From assembly GCA_016283095.1 (NCBI GenBank), contig JAEEMG010000073.1, positions 124,001-188,000 of the forward strand: a stretch of DNA of 64,000 nt, given 5' to 3'. The DNA comes from Paludibacteraceae bacterium. Lineage in GTDB: Bacteria; Bacteroidota; Bacteroidia; Bacteroidales; Paludibacteraceae. How positions within the stretch are numbered: position 1 is the stretch's first letter; each line of letters begins with the position of its first letter. Below the pieces are notes generated by a model. It did not search any database, was not told the origin of the DNA, and worked only from the letters and a program-made list of their open reading frames with translations. Made by a program: the position numbers and the translations under genes. This document shows positions 7,788 to 16,557 of the stretch, piece after piece.

Positions 7788-8282
7788 TTATAATGCAGGT
7801 GAGATCGCTGCGATCCACTTGTCAATACGCTCAGCAGTCTTATACTCTTCATTGTCGTTGTCGAGAGCAAGACCGACAAATTGACCTTCAATTACAGCCT
7901 CTGAATCATCGAAAGTATAATCCGAAGCATCTACCGTACCTACAATATTCGCACCACCTGCCTTGGCTGTGTTATAGATTTCTGCCATGCCTCCACAAAA
8001 AGTGTCGGAATAGCTTGATGAATCACCGCATCCGAAAATCGCAACGGTTTTGCCGTTTAGATTGCTGCCTTTAAGAGCCTTAAGACCATCATACCAGTCG
8101 TCCTGAATCTCTCCGCTTCCCCATGTGCTTGTGCCGAGGATAAGATTTTCATTCTCAGCAACTATATTCGCTGAGAGTTTAGACGCAGAGATTGCCTCAG
8201 TACCCAATTTTGATGCTATTTCATTAGCAATTCCTTCGCATGTTCCTGTTGAACTGCCGTAAACTACAATAGTCTTTTTCAT
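7788..8282 (-). CDS. fldA: Flavodoxin
   Basis: A 164-residue long-chain flavodoxin. The FMN phosphate-binding loop is visible at the N-terminus (VYGSSTGTCEGIA), followed by LGTSTWGSGEIQDDW and AIFGCGDSSSYSDTFCGGM, which form the isoalloxazine-binding loops. It carries electrons between reductases and low-potential enzymes in place of ferredoxin. It is downstream of a DUF2023 gene by 26 bases and probably shares its promoter, a pairing usual in Bacteroidetes. Confidence 0.95.
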   Translation of the reverse strand: MKKTIVVYGSSTGTCEGIANEIASKLGTEAISASKLSANIVAENENLILGTSTWGSGEIQDDWYDGLKALKGSNLNGKTVAIFGCGDSSSYSDTFCGGMAEIYNTAKAGGANIVGTVDASDYTFDDSEAVIEGQFVGLALDNDNEEYKTAERIDKWIAAISPAL

Positions 8283-8308
8283 TTTATCTAAATTTAATAA
8301 ATACTCAA

Positions 8309-8686
8309 TTATGCATACTCTTTCAATTGACGCTGTTTCTTTTCACAGAAACGCTCACATTGGCAGCATATATCATATCCGAGTAGAGCTCCAATGATAA
8401 AGTCTTCCTCAGGAGTAAGTTGAGATAATGGCTTGTCTACTATCATACGGATAACGTCAAGACATTGTTTTCTTCCGAAGTATATATTGATAGTCGCATT
8501 ACCTGCTTTCTGTATGATGTATTCTATATTCTGATGCTGCAAACGAGTTTTGGCAAATTCCTCATATTTGGCATTACATGTGAAGAGAACCATCTGCCTC
8601 ACACCCTTTTGATATTCATAGATATGATTTAATAGCACCTTCATATCAAGAGCCTGGCGTACATTGTTAAGTTGTTCTGTTGACAT
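8309..8686 (-). CDS. DUF2023 family protein, flavodoxin-linked
   Basis: A 125-residue protein recognised by MKVLLNHIYEYQKGVRQMVL, NIYFGRKQCLDVIRMIVDKP and LTPEEDFIIGALLGYDICCQ. DUF2023 proteins are short, of unknown function and typically encoded next to flavodoxin, as here. The cysteine-rich C-terminus (CCQCERFC) could bind a metal or FeS cluster, which would suit a role in electron transfer or iron sensing; that is inference. It is the first gene of a two-gene unit. Confidence 0.85.
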   Translation of the reverse strand: MSTEQLNNVRQALDMKVLLNHIYEYQKGVRQMVLFTCNAKYEEFAKTRLQHQNIEYIIQKAGNATINIYFGRKQCLDVIRMIVDKPLSQLTPEEDFIIGALLGYDICCQCERFCEKKQRQLKEYA

Positions 8687-8717
8687 AGAAAATATTGTTT
8701 GTTATTGTTTGACAATG

Positions 8718-8725
8718 CAAAATTA
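8718..8725 (-). promoter_or_regulatory. Promoter of the DUF2023-flavodoxin unit
   Basis: The minus strand reads TAATTTTG (TAnnTTTG), with a TTG at 8748-8746, 20 bases further upstream, as -33 element. It is 31 bases from the DUF2023 start. Confidence 0.6.
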
Positions 8726-8791
8726 GAGGAGGATAACAGAATACCCAATACCTAAAACAGGTGATTTACAGCTCTTTTTACTGATTTCTAA

Positions 8792-8932
8792 ATTGATACC
8801 GATGCTGATGCGACAAACGTTCAGGATCTTCTCACACAGGAGTTGCCTGGATTGGAGTTTGGCTTTGCTATGAGTCAGGAGACATCTCTTAACATGAGTG
8901 GGTTCGGAGGAAATGCCGTTCTTTTCATCACC
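8792..8932 (+). pseudogene. Remnant of a TonB-dependent receptor plug domain
   Basis: This frame, with no start codon and a stop immediately upstream (8789), translates as a receptor plug: NVQDLLTQELPGLEFGFAMS, then SLNMSGFGGNAVLF. These segments closely resemble the plug of BtuB-like outer-membrane receptors for cobalamin, haem or siderophores. Homology stops after about 47 residues, near 8932, and the frame ends at 8959. The signal sequence, the TonB box and the whole barrel are missing. It is joined to a PepSY remnant in another frame, which points to a deletion. Confidence 0.7.
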
Positions 8933-8951
8933 AAGTGCGAAAATGCCTTCA

Positions 8952-9155
8952 ATGCCTGACATACTCAAAAATCAACCCATGTCGCTCTGGAATTTCGCTT
9001 TAGAACTTCATGTCGGCAGATGTTATGAACCCTTTTTAGGTTCTGTATTTTCTGTTTTATTTGTATTTGTCAGCGGACTTCTCCTTTCTCTTATCTTGAT
9101 ATCTGGTTATATCATTTATAGAAGAGGAAGATGTTGTAAATCTAATCCCAGATAA
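8952..9155 (+). pseudogene. Remnant of a PepSY-associated transmembrane protein
   Basis: The last 67 residues of this frame contain LWNFALELHVGRCYEPFLG followed by a hydrophobic helix and ISGYIIYRRGRCC, the C-terminal membrane segment typical of PepSY-domain proteins that assist iron or haem uptake. The N-terminal PepSY domains and most membrane helices are absent. It is in a different frame from the receptor remnant just upstream, so an uptake locus appears to have been reduced by deletion. Expression is unlikely. Confidence 0.6.
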
Positions 9156-9429
9156 ATAACATGAAACTTGATATTTTGTAATCGCATGATAATTCGGTAG
9201 GATAAGAAAAGAATGCAGATTTTATTATGAATGTTCGTATGTCTTCATCGTAATTTTAGAAGGATTAAAGGAATGTAATGAATGATGAGGTTTCAAACGA
9301 TATTATAAATATACTATTCTTTATAAAATAGGAGTTTGATAATTGTGTATTTGGTTGCTCCTCCATTCAGTTGCACAACTCGCAAAAAAATCGTTACTTT
9401 GCACAAATATAGAATGAAATTTAGAAAAC
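9156..9429. other. A+T-rich intergenic region with the tgt promoter
   Basis: No gene is seen. A -7-like TTACTTTG at 9394-9401 with TTG at 9371-9373 (20-base spacing) probably drives tgt. The rest holds nothing recognisable. Confidence 0.5.
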
Positions 9430-10560
9430 ATGAAGTTTGATCTTCAATACACTGATCCGAATAGCAAAGCACGTGCTGGTGTGATTACTACTGACCACGG
9501 CACTATCGAGACTCCAATCTTTATGCCGGTAGGTACGCTTGGCTCTGTAAAGGGTGTACATACTCGTGAACTGCGTGATGATATCAAAGCACAGATTATT
9601 TTGGGCAACACTTATCATCTTTACCTTCGTCCCGGACTTGATGTGCTTCGTAAAGCAGGTGGTTTGCATAAGTTTAATGGATGGGATCGTCCGATCCTTA
9701 CAGACAGTGGCGGATTTCAAGTGTTTTCTCTTTCTGGACAAAGAAAGTTGACGGAGGAAGGTTGTATTTTCCGTTCACATATAGATGGCTCTAAACATAT
9801 TTTCACTCCAGAAAATGTGGTCGACACGCAGCGTGTGATAGGTGCGGATATTATTATGGCTCTCGACGAGTGTACGCCGGGCACTGCCGACTACAACTAT
9901 GCAAAGAAGAGTCTTGACATGACATTGCGTTGGCTTGACCGTGGACTTAAACATTTTGATGAGACGGAGCCTCTATATGGCTATAGCCAGACGTTCTTTC
10001 CGATTGTGCAGGGTTGTACCTATAAGGACTTGCGTGAAAAAGCGGCTGAAACGGTGGCATCTAAAAACCGTGAAGGTTATGCGATAGGTGGTCTTGCTGT
10101 GGGTGAGCCGGCTGAGGTCATGTATGAGATGATTGAGGTGGTCAACAAGATTCTGCCAACAGACAAGCCTCGCTACTTGATGGGTGTGGGCACTCCTACC
10201 AATCTGCTTGAAGCAATTGAACGTGGAGTGGATATGTTCGACTGTGTGATGCCTACAAGAAATGGCCGTAATGGATGGCTGTTTACTGCTAACGGCACTA
10301 TGAATATGAAAAACCAGAAGTGGAAGGATGACTTTACCCCACTTGATCCAGAAAGCGATTGCTTCGTTGATCAGGTCTACACGAAGGCATATCTCCGTCA
10401 CCTGTTTGTGAGTGATGAACTTTTGGCTATGCAAATCGCGTCTATCCATAATCTTGCTTTTTATCTACGTCTTGTGAAAATGGCACGCCAACATATTATA
10501 GCTGGTGATTTCTCTACGTGGAAAGCGGAAATGGTGAAGAAATTGAGTGTCAGACTGTAA
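9430..10560 (+). CDS. tgt: tRNA-guanine transglycosylase (queuine tRNA-ribosyltransferase)
   Basis: A 376-residue enzyme that exchanges G34 for the queuine precursor preQ1 in GUN-anticodon tRNAs. The nucleophile region TDSGGFQVFSLS, GALDE-type segment MALDECTPG, and GGLAVGEP with RYLMGVGTP and DMFDCVMPTRNGRNG are all present. The zinc site is unusual: the family pattern Cys-x-Cys-x-x-Cys is here Ser-Asp-Cys-Phe-Val-Asp, while the later His (SIHN) is kept, so only one cysteine remains. It is followed 12 bases later by the lptG-like gene. Confidence 0.95.
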   Translation: MKFDLQYTDPNSKARAGVITTDHGTIETPIFMPVGTLGSVKGVHTRELRDDIKAQIILGNTYHLYLRPGLDVLRKAGGLHKFNGWDRPILTDSGGFQVFSLSGQRKLTEEGCIFRSHIDGSKHIFTPENVVDTQRVIGADIIMALDECTPGTADYNYAKKSLDMTLRWLDRGLKHFDETEPLYGYSQTFFPIVQGCTYKDLREKAAETVASKNREGYAIGGLAVGEPAEVMYEMIEVVNKILPTDKPRYLMGVGTPTNLLEAIERGVDMFDCVMPTRNGRNGWLFTANGTMNMKNQKWKDDFTPLDPESDCFVDQVYTKAYLRHLFVSDELLAMQIASIHNLAFYLRLVKMARQHIIAGDFSTWKAEMVKKLSVRL

Positions 10561-10572
10561 AAAGAGAAGATT

Positions 10573-11676
10573 ATGAGTAATTTACCTTTTGTCTCGTCAC
10601 CATGGCTAAAAAAGCTTGACCTCTATATCATCAAGAAAGTTCTTGGTGCGTATTTTTTGATGATTATTCTGCTTGTCAGTGTGGCGATTGTGTTTGATAT
10701 TTCTGAGAAGATAGACACTCTTGCCGACGCTACTATGAAAGAGATAGTTTTTGATTACTACATTAATTTTGCGTGGTATTTCTCAAATTTGCTTTCTCCG
10801 TTGATCACGTTTATCGCCGTCATCTTTATAACTTCCCAACTTGCTAATAATTCGGAGATTATCGCTACGTTCGCATCGGGAGTCAGTTTTCATAGAGTGA
10901 TGGTGCCATATTGGCTCTCTGCAGCTGTGATTGCGGTAATGACCTATATCTTGTCAAGCTTTGTCATTCCTCCTGCCAATGAGGTGCGTCTGGAATTTTT
11001 GTCGAAATATAAGAATGCGTATAGACGAGAGACAAATGCCACCAACGTACAGCTTGAGGTGGAAAAAGGAGTGATCCTTTATATCGGAACGTATGAAAAG
11101 AGTTTGAAACGTGCCTATAGGATGACGTTGGAGAAGTTTGATGGCAAGACGCTTGTTTCCCGCACTACTGCTCAGTTTGCCGACTACGATACTCTTGGCC
11201 ATTTTGAACTTCGTAAATGGGTGACACGTGATTTCGTAGGTATGCAGGAGACTATGACTTCCGGAGAACGAAAAGATACGACCTTGAATGTTGACACCGA
11301 GGATTTCTTTGTCTATCGAGAGATGCAGCAACAGATGACCAATGCCCAGCTTGTACGTTATATAGAGAAGCAGCGTAGTCGTGGAGTGGGAAGTATCCAG
11401 GAGTTTGAGATTGAATATGAGAAACGACATTCACAGCCGTTCGCTGCTTTTATCCTTACCACTATAGGATTTGCTTTGGCAAGTAAGAAGGTGAAGGGAG
11501 GTATGGGTATGAACCTTGGTATAGGTTTGGCATTGAGCTTTTCATATATTTTGTTTGATACTATTTCAGCCACGTTTGCGATAAGTGGAGGTTTGAGTCC
11601 ACGAATAGCTGTGTGGATTCCGAATTTCTTGTTCTTGCTTATTGCAATTTTCTTGTATAGGCGGGCTCCTAAGTGA
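10573..11676 (+). CDS. lptG: LptF/LptG-family permease of lipopolysaccharide export
   Basis: A 367-residue inner-membrane protein: N-terminal helices (YIIKKVLGAYFLMIILLVSV and two more), a large periplasmic beta domain (about residues 130-260) and three C-terminal helices beginning at PFAAFILTTIGFALAS. This is the YjgP/YjgQ architecture; with LptB it extracts lipopolysaccharide from the inner membrane towards the Lpt bridge. Bacteroidetes usually encode such a permease as here, next to tgt. LptF and LptG cannot be told apart with certainty from the sequence alone. Confidence 0.9.
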   Translation: MSNLPFVSSPWLKKLDLYIIKKVLGAYFLMIILLVSVAIVFDISEKIDTLADATMKEIVFDYYINFAWYFSNLLSPLITFIAVIFITSQLANNSEIIATFASGVSFHRVMVPYWLSAAVIAVMTYILSSFVIPPANEVRLEFLSKYKNAYRRETNATNVQLEVEKGVILYIGTYEKSLKRAYRMTLEKFDGKTLVSRTTAQFADYDTLGHFELRKWVTRDFVGMQETMTSGERKDTTLNVDTEDFFVYREMQQQMTNAQLVRYIEKQRSRGVGSIQEFEIEYEKRHSQPFAAFILTTIGFALASKKVKGGMGMNLGIGLALSFSYILFDTISATFAISGGLSPRIAVWIPNFLFLLIAIFLYRRAPK

Positions 11677-11690
11677 TGCACAATCTATAA

Positions 11691-13238
11691 ATGAAGATGT
11701 ATTTGCGTATGAAAGAGAAGATAACAGAGCTTGAAAACAGACGAGAGAAGGCACTATTGTGTGGCGGTGAGGCTGCGGTCGATAAACGTCATGCTAAGGG
11801 ATTGCTGACGGCTCGTGAGAGAATCGCGTTATTGGTTGACGAGGGTTCATTTCGCGAGACGGATATGTTTGTTCACAAAGATGGTGATGATGCACCGGGA
11901 GACGGGGTGATCTGTGGAGTCGCTAAAATAGGCGGCAAAAACGTATGTGTGTTTGCACAGGATTTCACGGTGCTCGGAGGAAGCCTTGGATTACGTCATG
12001 CGAGAAAAATCACTAAAATACAGGATTTGGCGGCAAAAATGCGTTGCCCTATAATCGGCATCAATGATTCTGGTGGTGCCCGTATTCAGGATGGAGTGGA
12101 TTCATTATGTGGATACGGGGAGATATTCTATCGTAACACTTTGTTGTCTGGTCTTGTGCCTCAGATATCAGTTGTTATGGGGCCGTGTGCAGGTGGAGCT
12201 GCCTATTCTCCTGCTTTGACTGATTTCGTTTTCATGGTAGATGGCATTTCAAAGATGTTCCTTACTGGTCCAACTGTTGTTGAGACGGTGATGGGTGAGA
12301 CTATATCACAAGAAGATTTAGGAGGTGCGAAAGTCCATGCTGAAAAGGCCGGTACAGCCCATTTCTTCGCTGAAAACGAGAAAGAATGTCTTACTCAGGT
12401 AAGACGACTACTTGACTATCTCCCACAAAGTGCGGATGTGATGCCAGAGTCGAAAAAGTCGGTGGAATCGCCAAAAAATATGTCCATTGAGTCGATTCTT
12501 CCGTCTGATGGTAAAGAACCGTATGATGTGCGTGGAATAGTGAAATGTTTGGCTGACGAGGATTCATTCTTTGAGGTGCATGAGTTGTTTGCTCCTAATA
12601 TTGTATGTGGATTTGTGAGGATGGACGGAGCGACGGTGGGCATTGTGGCAAACCAGCCAAATTATCTTGCTGGAGCATTGGATGCTGATGCTGCCGACAA
12701 GGCATCAAGATTCATCCGTTTCTGCGACTCTTTTAATATTCCATTGTTGACGTTGATGGATGTGCCTGGATGTCTTCCTGGTGTGGAAGGTGAACATTCC
12801 GGAGCTGTGCGTCATGGTGCAAAACTTTTCTATGCTTATGCTGAGGCTACAATTCCTATGGTTACAGTGGTGCTTAGAAAAGCATACGGAGGCGGTTATG
12901 TGTCGTTGGGAAGCCGACATATCGGAGCCGATTATGTTTTCTGTCTTCCTACCGCTGAGATTGCTGTGATGGGACCAGAGAGCGCGGTCTCTGTGCTATA
13001 TCACAAAGAGATTAAATCTATTGTTGAGAATGGCGGTGACGTAGAGTCGTTCAAAAAAGAGAAGGCTGAGGAGTACCGTCGTGAATATGCTAATCCATAT
13101 GAGGCGGGAGCTAAAGGTTATATCGACGATGTTGTGAATCCGAAGGATGTACGTGGACGTGTGATTGATGCTTTTGCGTCATTGAGGGGCAAAAAGGTGG
13201 ATCGTCCACATAAAAAGCACGGATTAATACCAGCATAA
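11691..13238 (+). CDS. mmdA: Acyl-CoA carboxylase carboxyltransferase (methylmalonyl-CoA decarboxylase alpha / PccB type)
   Basis: A 515-residue biotin-dependent carboxyltransferase. The N-terminal KGLLTARERIALLVDEGSF, GINDSGGARIQDGV and GPCAGGAAYSPALTDF, and the C-terminal MDVPGCLPG, GGGYVSLGSRH and MGPESAVSVLY are diagnostic of the paired crotonase-fold domains. It moves CO2 between biotin and an acyl-CoA, normally propionyl/methylmalonyl-CoA in Bacteroidetes propionate metabolism. Translation could start at 11691, 11697 or 11709; the last fits relatives best. A biotin carrier follows directly, but the membrane decarboxylase subunit is not nearby. Confidence 0.9.
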   Translation: MKMYLRMKEKITELENRREKALLCGGEAAVDKRHAKGLLTARERIALLVDEGSFRETDMFVHKDGDDAPGDGVICGVAKIGGKNVCVFAQDFTVLGGSLGLRHARKITKIQDLAAKMRCPIIGINDSGGARIQDGVDSLCGYGEIFYRNTLLSGLVPQISVVMGPCAGGAAYSPALTDFVFMVDGISKMFLTGPTVVETVMGETISQEDLGGAKVHAEKAGTAHFFAENEKECLTQVRRLLDYLPQSADVMPESKKSVESPKNMSIESILPSDGKEPYDVRGIVKCLADEDSFFEVHELFAPNIVCGFVRMDGATVGIVANQPNYLAGALDADAADKASRFIRFCDSFNIPLLTLMDVPGCLPGVEGEHSGAVRHGAKLFYAYAEATIPMVTVVLRKAYGGGYVSLGSRHIGADYVFCLPTAEIAVMGPESAVSVLYHKEIKSIVENGGDVESFKKEKAEEYRREYANPYEAGAKGYIDDVVNPKDVRGRVIDAFASLRGKKVDRPHKKHGLIPA

Positions 13239-13244
13239 ATTCAC

Positions 13245-13619
13245 TTGAAGTGTATGAAACAGATTGAAATAGAGATCGACGGAATTAATTACAAGACATT
13301 TGTTCGCGACAATGTGGAAATCACATTGGACGTGGAGACAATCACATGTGACAGTCCGGTCGAAATCGCTCGCAAGAAAAATAAAAAAAGATCGCCCATG
13401 CGCAGATCAGAAATCTTCCCTCCCATTGCAGGAAAGATTGTCGATCTCATCCCCGTCGGCAAAAAGATAAAGAAGGGCGACGTGGTGGCTACCATTGAGG
13501 CGATGAAGATGTACAACAGAATCTTTTCTCCTGTAAGTGGGATTGTGAAGTCAGTGAATTATTCTGTTGGTGACAATGCGGTCCGTTCCACGTCTCTTGT
13601 CATCATTGAAAAAAATTAA
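13245..13619 (+). CDS. Biotin carboxyl carrier protein
   Basis: A 124-residue protein (start 13245, or 13254 at MKQIEIEID). The C-terminal 75 residues form a biotinyl domain with the canonical EAMKM motif; its Lys is the biotinylation site. A flexible basic linker (ARKKNKKRSPMRRS) precedes it. It carries carboxybiotin between the carboxyltransferase encoded 6 bases upstream and a partner (biotin carboxylase or Na+-pumping decarboxylase) that is not in this window. Confidence 0.9.
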   Translation: MKCMKQIEIEIDGINYKTFVRDNVEITLDVETITCDSPVEIARKKNKKRSPMRRSEIFPPIAGKIVDLIPVGKKIKKGDVVATIEAMKMYNRIFSPVSGIVKSVNYSVGDNAVRSTSLVIIEKN

Positions 13620-13633
13620 CGATTACATTGTAG

Positions 13634-13654
13634 GTGCAGACCTCGTGTCTGCCC
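13634..13654. terminator. Intergenic hairpin after the biotin carrier gene
   Basis: GCAGAC at 13636-13641 and GTCTGC at 13647-13652 pair around a 5-base loop between the carrier gene and the M3 peptidase gene. No clear T-run follows, so a role in termination or RNA stability is open. Confidence 0.35.
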
Positions 13655-13698
13655 ATTGCAATAATATATAAAATCAGACATTTCATCAGACAAGCTCT

Positions 13699-15807
13699 AT
13701 GAAAAATTTACTTAGTATTATATTGTTATTTAATTGGTTTGTTATGACGGCACAAGTAAATGAGAATGAATTGATCAAAAAGTGGACAGTGTTCGACACT
13801 CCTCACCAGACATTGAAATTTTCCCAATATCCTACGTCTGAATATCTTCAGGCTATGCGTCTTGCTATGAAGGAGCATAACAAGGAGATCGATAAGATAA
13901 AGAATAATCCGGAACCTCCTACATTTGACAATACGATTGTGGCTTTGGAGAACTCTGGCGAAATGTTGTCGAATATCCAATATTGTTTCTATAACTTGTT
14001 GAGCGCGGAAACCAACGATGAAATGGACAATATTGCAGGTGAAATCTCTCCTGAGGAGACTGAACACAACAACGTCATCTATCAGGATACTATCCTTTTC
14101 GCGCGTGTTAAAGCTGTATATGATAAGAAAGAGTCTCTTAATCTTTCCATAGAGGAGAAAAAACTGCTTGAGGATACATACGAATCGTTTGAAAACATGG
14201 GAGCCACTCTTCCTGCAGACAAGCAGAAGGAGTTTTCTGAACTTAGCAAACAGCTTTCAGCACTTACATTACAGTTTCAGCAGAATGTGTTGAAATCCAC
14301 AAATGAGTATAAACTGAAGGTTGCTGATGCGTCACAATTGAGTGGCTTGCCTCAGGCAATTCTAGATGCTGCGAAAGAAGAGGCGAAGAATGAAAAATTC
14401 GACGGCTACGTTTTTACATTGAAAGCACCGTCGTATGTGCCATTCATGAAATATGCAGACAACCGTGAATTAAGAAAAACCATTTATTTGGCCTATAATT
14501 CACGTTCCACATCAGGAGACAACAACAATATTGAAGTTCTTAGAAAAATCACGGAGACACGCCTTAAAATAGCAAATCTGCTGGGTTATAAGTGTCATGC
14601 CGACAAGATATTGCGTCATCGTATGGCTGAGAAGAAGGAAAACGTCTATAATCTGTTGGATGAGCTTCTTGCTGCGTATAAGCCGACGGCGTTGAAGGAG
14701 GTTGAGGCTGTGAAGAATTTTGCCGCTTCTTATTCTATTCCAGTGGCACAGTCGGATTTCCAGCCTTGGGATTGGAGCTATTATTCGGAAAAATTGCGAG
14801 AAAAGGAGTATGCCATCAACGATGAGCAGATCAAACCATATCTTGAACTTGAGAATGTGAAGAAAGGAGTGTTTGGTTTGGCGACGCGATTGTATGGATT
14901 GCAGTTTGTGAAGAACGACAAGATAGAGGTTTATCATCCAGAAGTTGAGGCTTATGACGTGATCGACAAGGATGGCAAGTATCTTGCTGTGTTATATACT
15001 GATTTCCATCCACGTGAAGGAAAGAGTGGAGGAGCATGGATGACAGAGTTCAAGCCTCAATGGATTGAGAAAGACGGTACAAATTCCCGTCCTCATATAT
15101 CAATTGTGATGAATTTCACTCGTCCTACTGAAAATGAGCCATCTTTATTGACATTTGATGAGCTTACAACATTCCTTCATGAGTTTGGACATTCAATTCA
15201 CGGAATGGTGGCAAACTCTCGTTTCGCCTCATTGTCTGGCACAAACGTCTACAGGGATTTTGTGGAGTTGCCATCACAGTTGATGGAAAACTGGGCTTTG
15301 GAAAAAGAGTATCTTGATTCGTTCGCGAAACATTATAAGACAGGTGAGAAAATTCCTGCTGAGTTGATTGAGAAGATTCGTCGTGCTGCCAATTTCAACA
15401 CAGGTTACTTCACGTTGCGACAGTTGTCGTTCGGCTATCTAGACATGGCATGGCACACACTTGAAACACCATACACAGGAGATGTGAAGCAGTTTGAGGA
15501 GACCGCATGGGCAAAAACACAGTTGTTGAACTCAGTACCGTCGGCATTGATGAGCGCCAACTTCACACATATCTTCTCAGGAGGTTATTCAGCCGGCTAC
15601 TACGGTTATAAATGGGCGGAAGTGCTTGATGCTGATGCGTTTGCGGCATTCCAGGCAGAAGGAATCTTCAACCAGCAGACAGCGGAGAGATTCCGTCGTG
15701 AAGTGTTGGAGAAGGGTGGCAGCGAGCATCCAATGACGCTTTATAAGAGATTCCGTGGTCAGGAACCAACAATCGACGCTCTGTTGAAGAGAAACGGAGT
15801 GAAGTAA
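13699..15807 (+). CDS. dcp: Exported M3-family metallopeptidase (peptidyl-dipeptidase)
   Basis: A 702-residue zinc peptidase. A signal peptide occupies about residues 1-19 (MKNLLSIILLFNWFVMTAQ), so it acts in the periplasm. The zinc motif HEFGHSIHG is at residue 494 onward; the third ligand Glu probably lies in LPSQLMENWALE. The substrate-binding C-terminal region FSGGYSAGYYGYKWAEVLDA is intact. Peptidyl-dipeptidases release dipeptides from the C-termini of short peptides. Its last 65 codons have a diverged second copy at 26537-26731, which brackets the accessory region in between. Confidence 0.93.
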   Translation: MKNLLSIILLFNWFVMTAQVNENELIKKWTVFDTPHQTLKFSQYPTSEYLQAMRLAMKEHNKEIDKIKNNPEPPTFDNTIVALENSGEMLSNIQYCFYNLLSAETNDEMDNIAGEISPEETEHNNVIYQDTILFARVKAVYDKKESLNLSIEEKKLLEDTYESFENMGATLPADKQKEFSELSKQLSALTLQFQQNVLKSTNEYKLKVADASQLSGLPQAILDAAKEEAKNEKFDGYVFTLKAPSYVPFMKYADNRELRKTIYLAYNSRSTSGDNNNIEVLRKITETRLKIANLLGYKCHADKILRHRMAEKKENVYNLLDELLAAYKPTALKEVEAVKNFAASYSIPVAQSDFQPWDWSYYSEKLREKEYAINDEQIKPYLELENVKKGVFGLATRLYGLQFVKNDKIEVYHPEVEAYDVIDKDGKYLAVLYTDFHPREGKSGGAWMTEFKPQWIEKDGTNSRPHISIVMNFTRPTENEPSLLTFDELTTFLHEFGHSIHGMVANSRFASLSGTNVYRDFVELPSQLMENWALEKEYLDSFAKHYKTGEKIPAELIEKIRRAANFNTGYFTLRQLSFGYLDMAWHTLETPYTGDVKQFEETAWAKTQLLNSVPSALMSANFTHIFSGGYSAGYYGYKWAEVLDADAFAAFQAEGIFNQQTAERFRREVLEKGGSEHPMTLYKRFRGQEPTIDALLKRNGVK

Positions 15808-15860
15808 AATGCTGAAAATGTAAAACTATAACAGGTTACGATAGCCTGATTTATGGCATT

Positions 15861-16484
15861 ATGGCAATAAATACGTTTTATATTCTTCTGCTTGCCACTG
15901 TGGTTGGCGAGTTTTTTGTGCCGTTTATACTGAAATTTTTCTATAAAAATTATGATTGGCGAAAAATGGCAATGAGTGTGCTCGGAAGCCCCGAAAGTCC
16001 AGTGCGTCATATATATAGGTTGTGGCTTTTGTGGCTTGGTGTTGTACTGACATACACGGCGTTTGTCTATTATGAGGCGGCAAAGCCAATCTCGCCAACG
16101 CTTGCATCGATAGAATTTGTAGAAATACTGGCATTTGCTATTGGTGCGGGTGTACTCTCTGGACTATTCAGTGTAAACGAGCAGAAAGATAGTTTGACAC
16201 TTTCGGCAAAAATCCATGGTGTTGGTGCTGCTATTGGATTTATGTTGCTCTTGTTTTTCCCGCTGACTAACAGTATCTTGGAACTGAAATGCGGAAACAC
16301 AACCGTTGGTTTTGTTAAAATAGGAGCGTTCCTGCTAGCACTCACTTCATTTATCTTCTTTGTAATGAGCGACAAAGAACGATTCCGCAACACATTTATC
16401 AACAACGAAGGTCTTTGGGAACAAGCGGCATTGTTTTTTATGTATGTACCGTTTGTGGTTGATACCACAATGAAGTTGTGTTAG
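15861..16484 (+). CDS. DUF998-like integral membrane protein
   Basis: A 207-residue protein with six predicted membrane helices and short loops. The layout and the N-terminal SPESPVRHIYRLWLLWLG segment resemble DUF998 membrane proteins, a family without known function. It has no signal sequence beyond its first helix. It lies 53 bases after the peptidase gene and converges with the large restriction-modification gene. The family call is tentative. Confidence 0.55.
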   Translation: MAINTFYILLLATVVGEFFVPFILKFFYKNYDWRKMAMSVLGSPESPVRHIYRLWLLWLGVVLTYTAFVYYEAAKPISPTLASIEFVEILAFAIGAGVLSGLFSVNEQKDSLTLSAKIHGVGAAIGFMLLLFFPLTNSILELKCGNTTVGFVKIGAFLLALTSFIFFVMSDKERFRNTFINNEGLWEQAALFFMYVPFVVDTTMKLC

Positions 16485-16557
16485 ACGGATTTCGGAAAGA
16501 ATTACCCGAATTTGGGGGAAAATCAGATTTTCGCACAGACGACACAGAAAACACTGA

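Noticed and set aside
8723..8968. An 81-codon minus-strand ORF over the receptor remnant
   Set aside because: The plus-strand translation shows clear TonB-plug sequence; the minus frame has none and overlaps the DUF2023 promoter.
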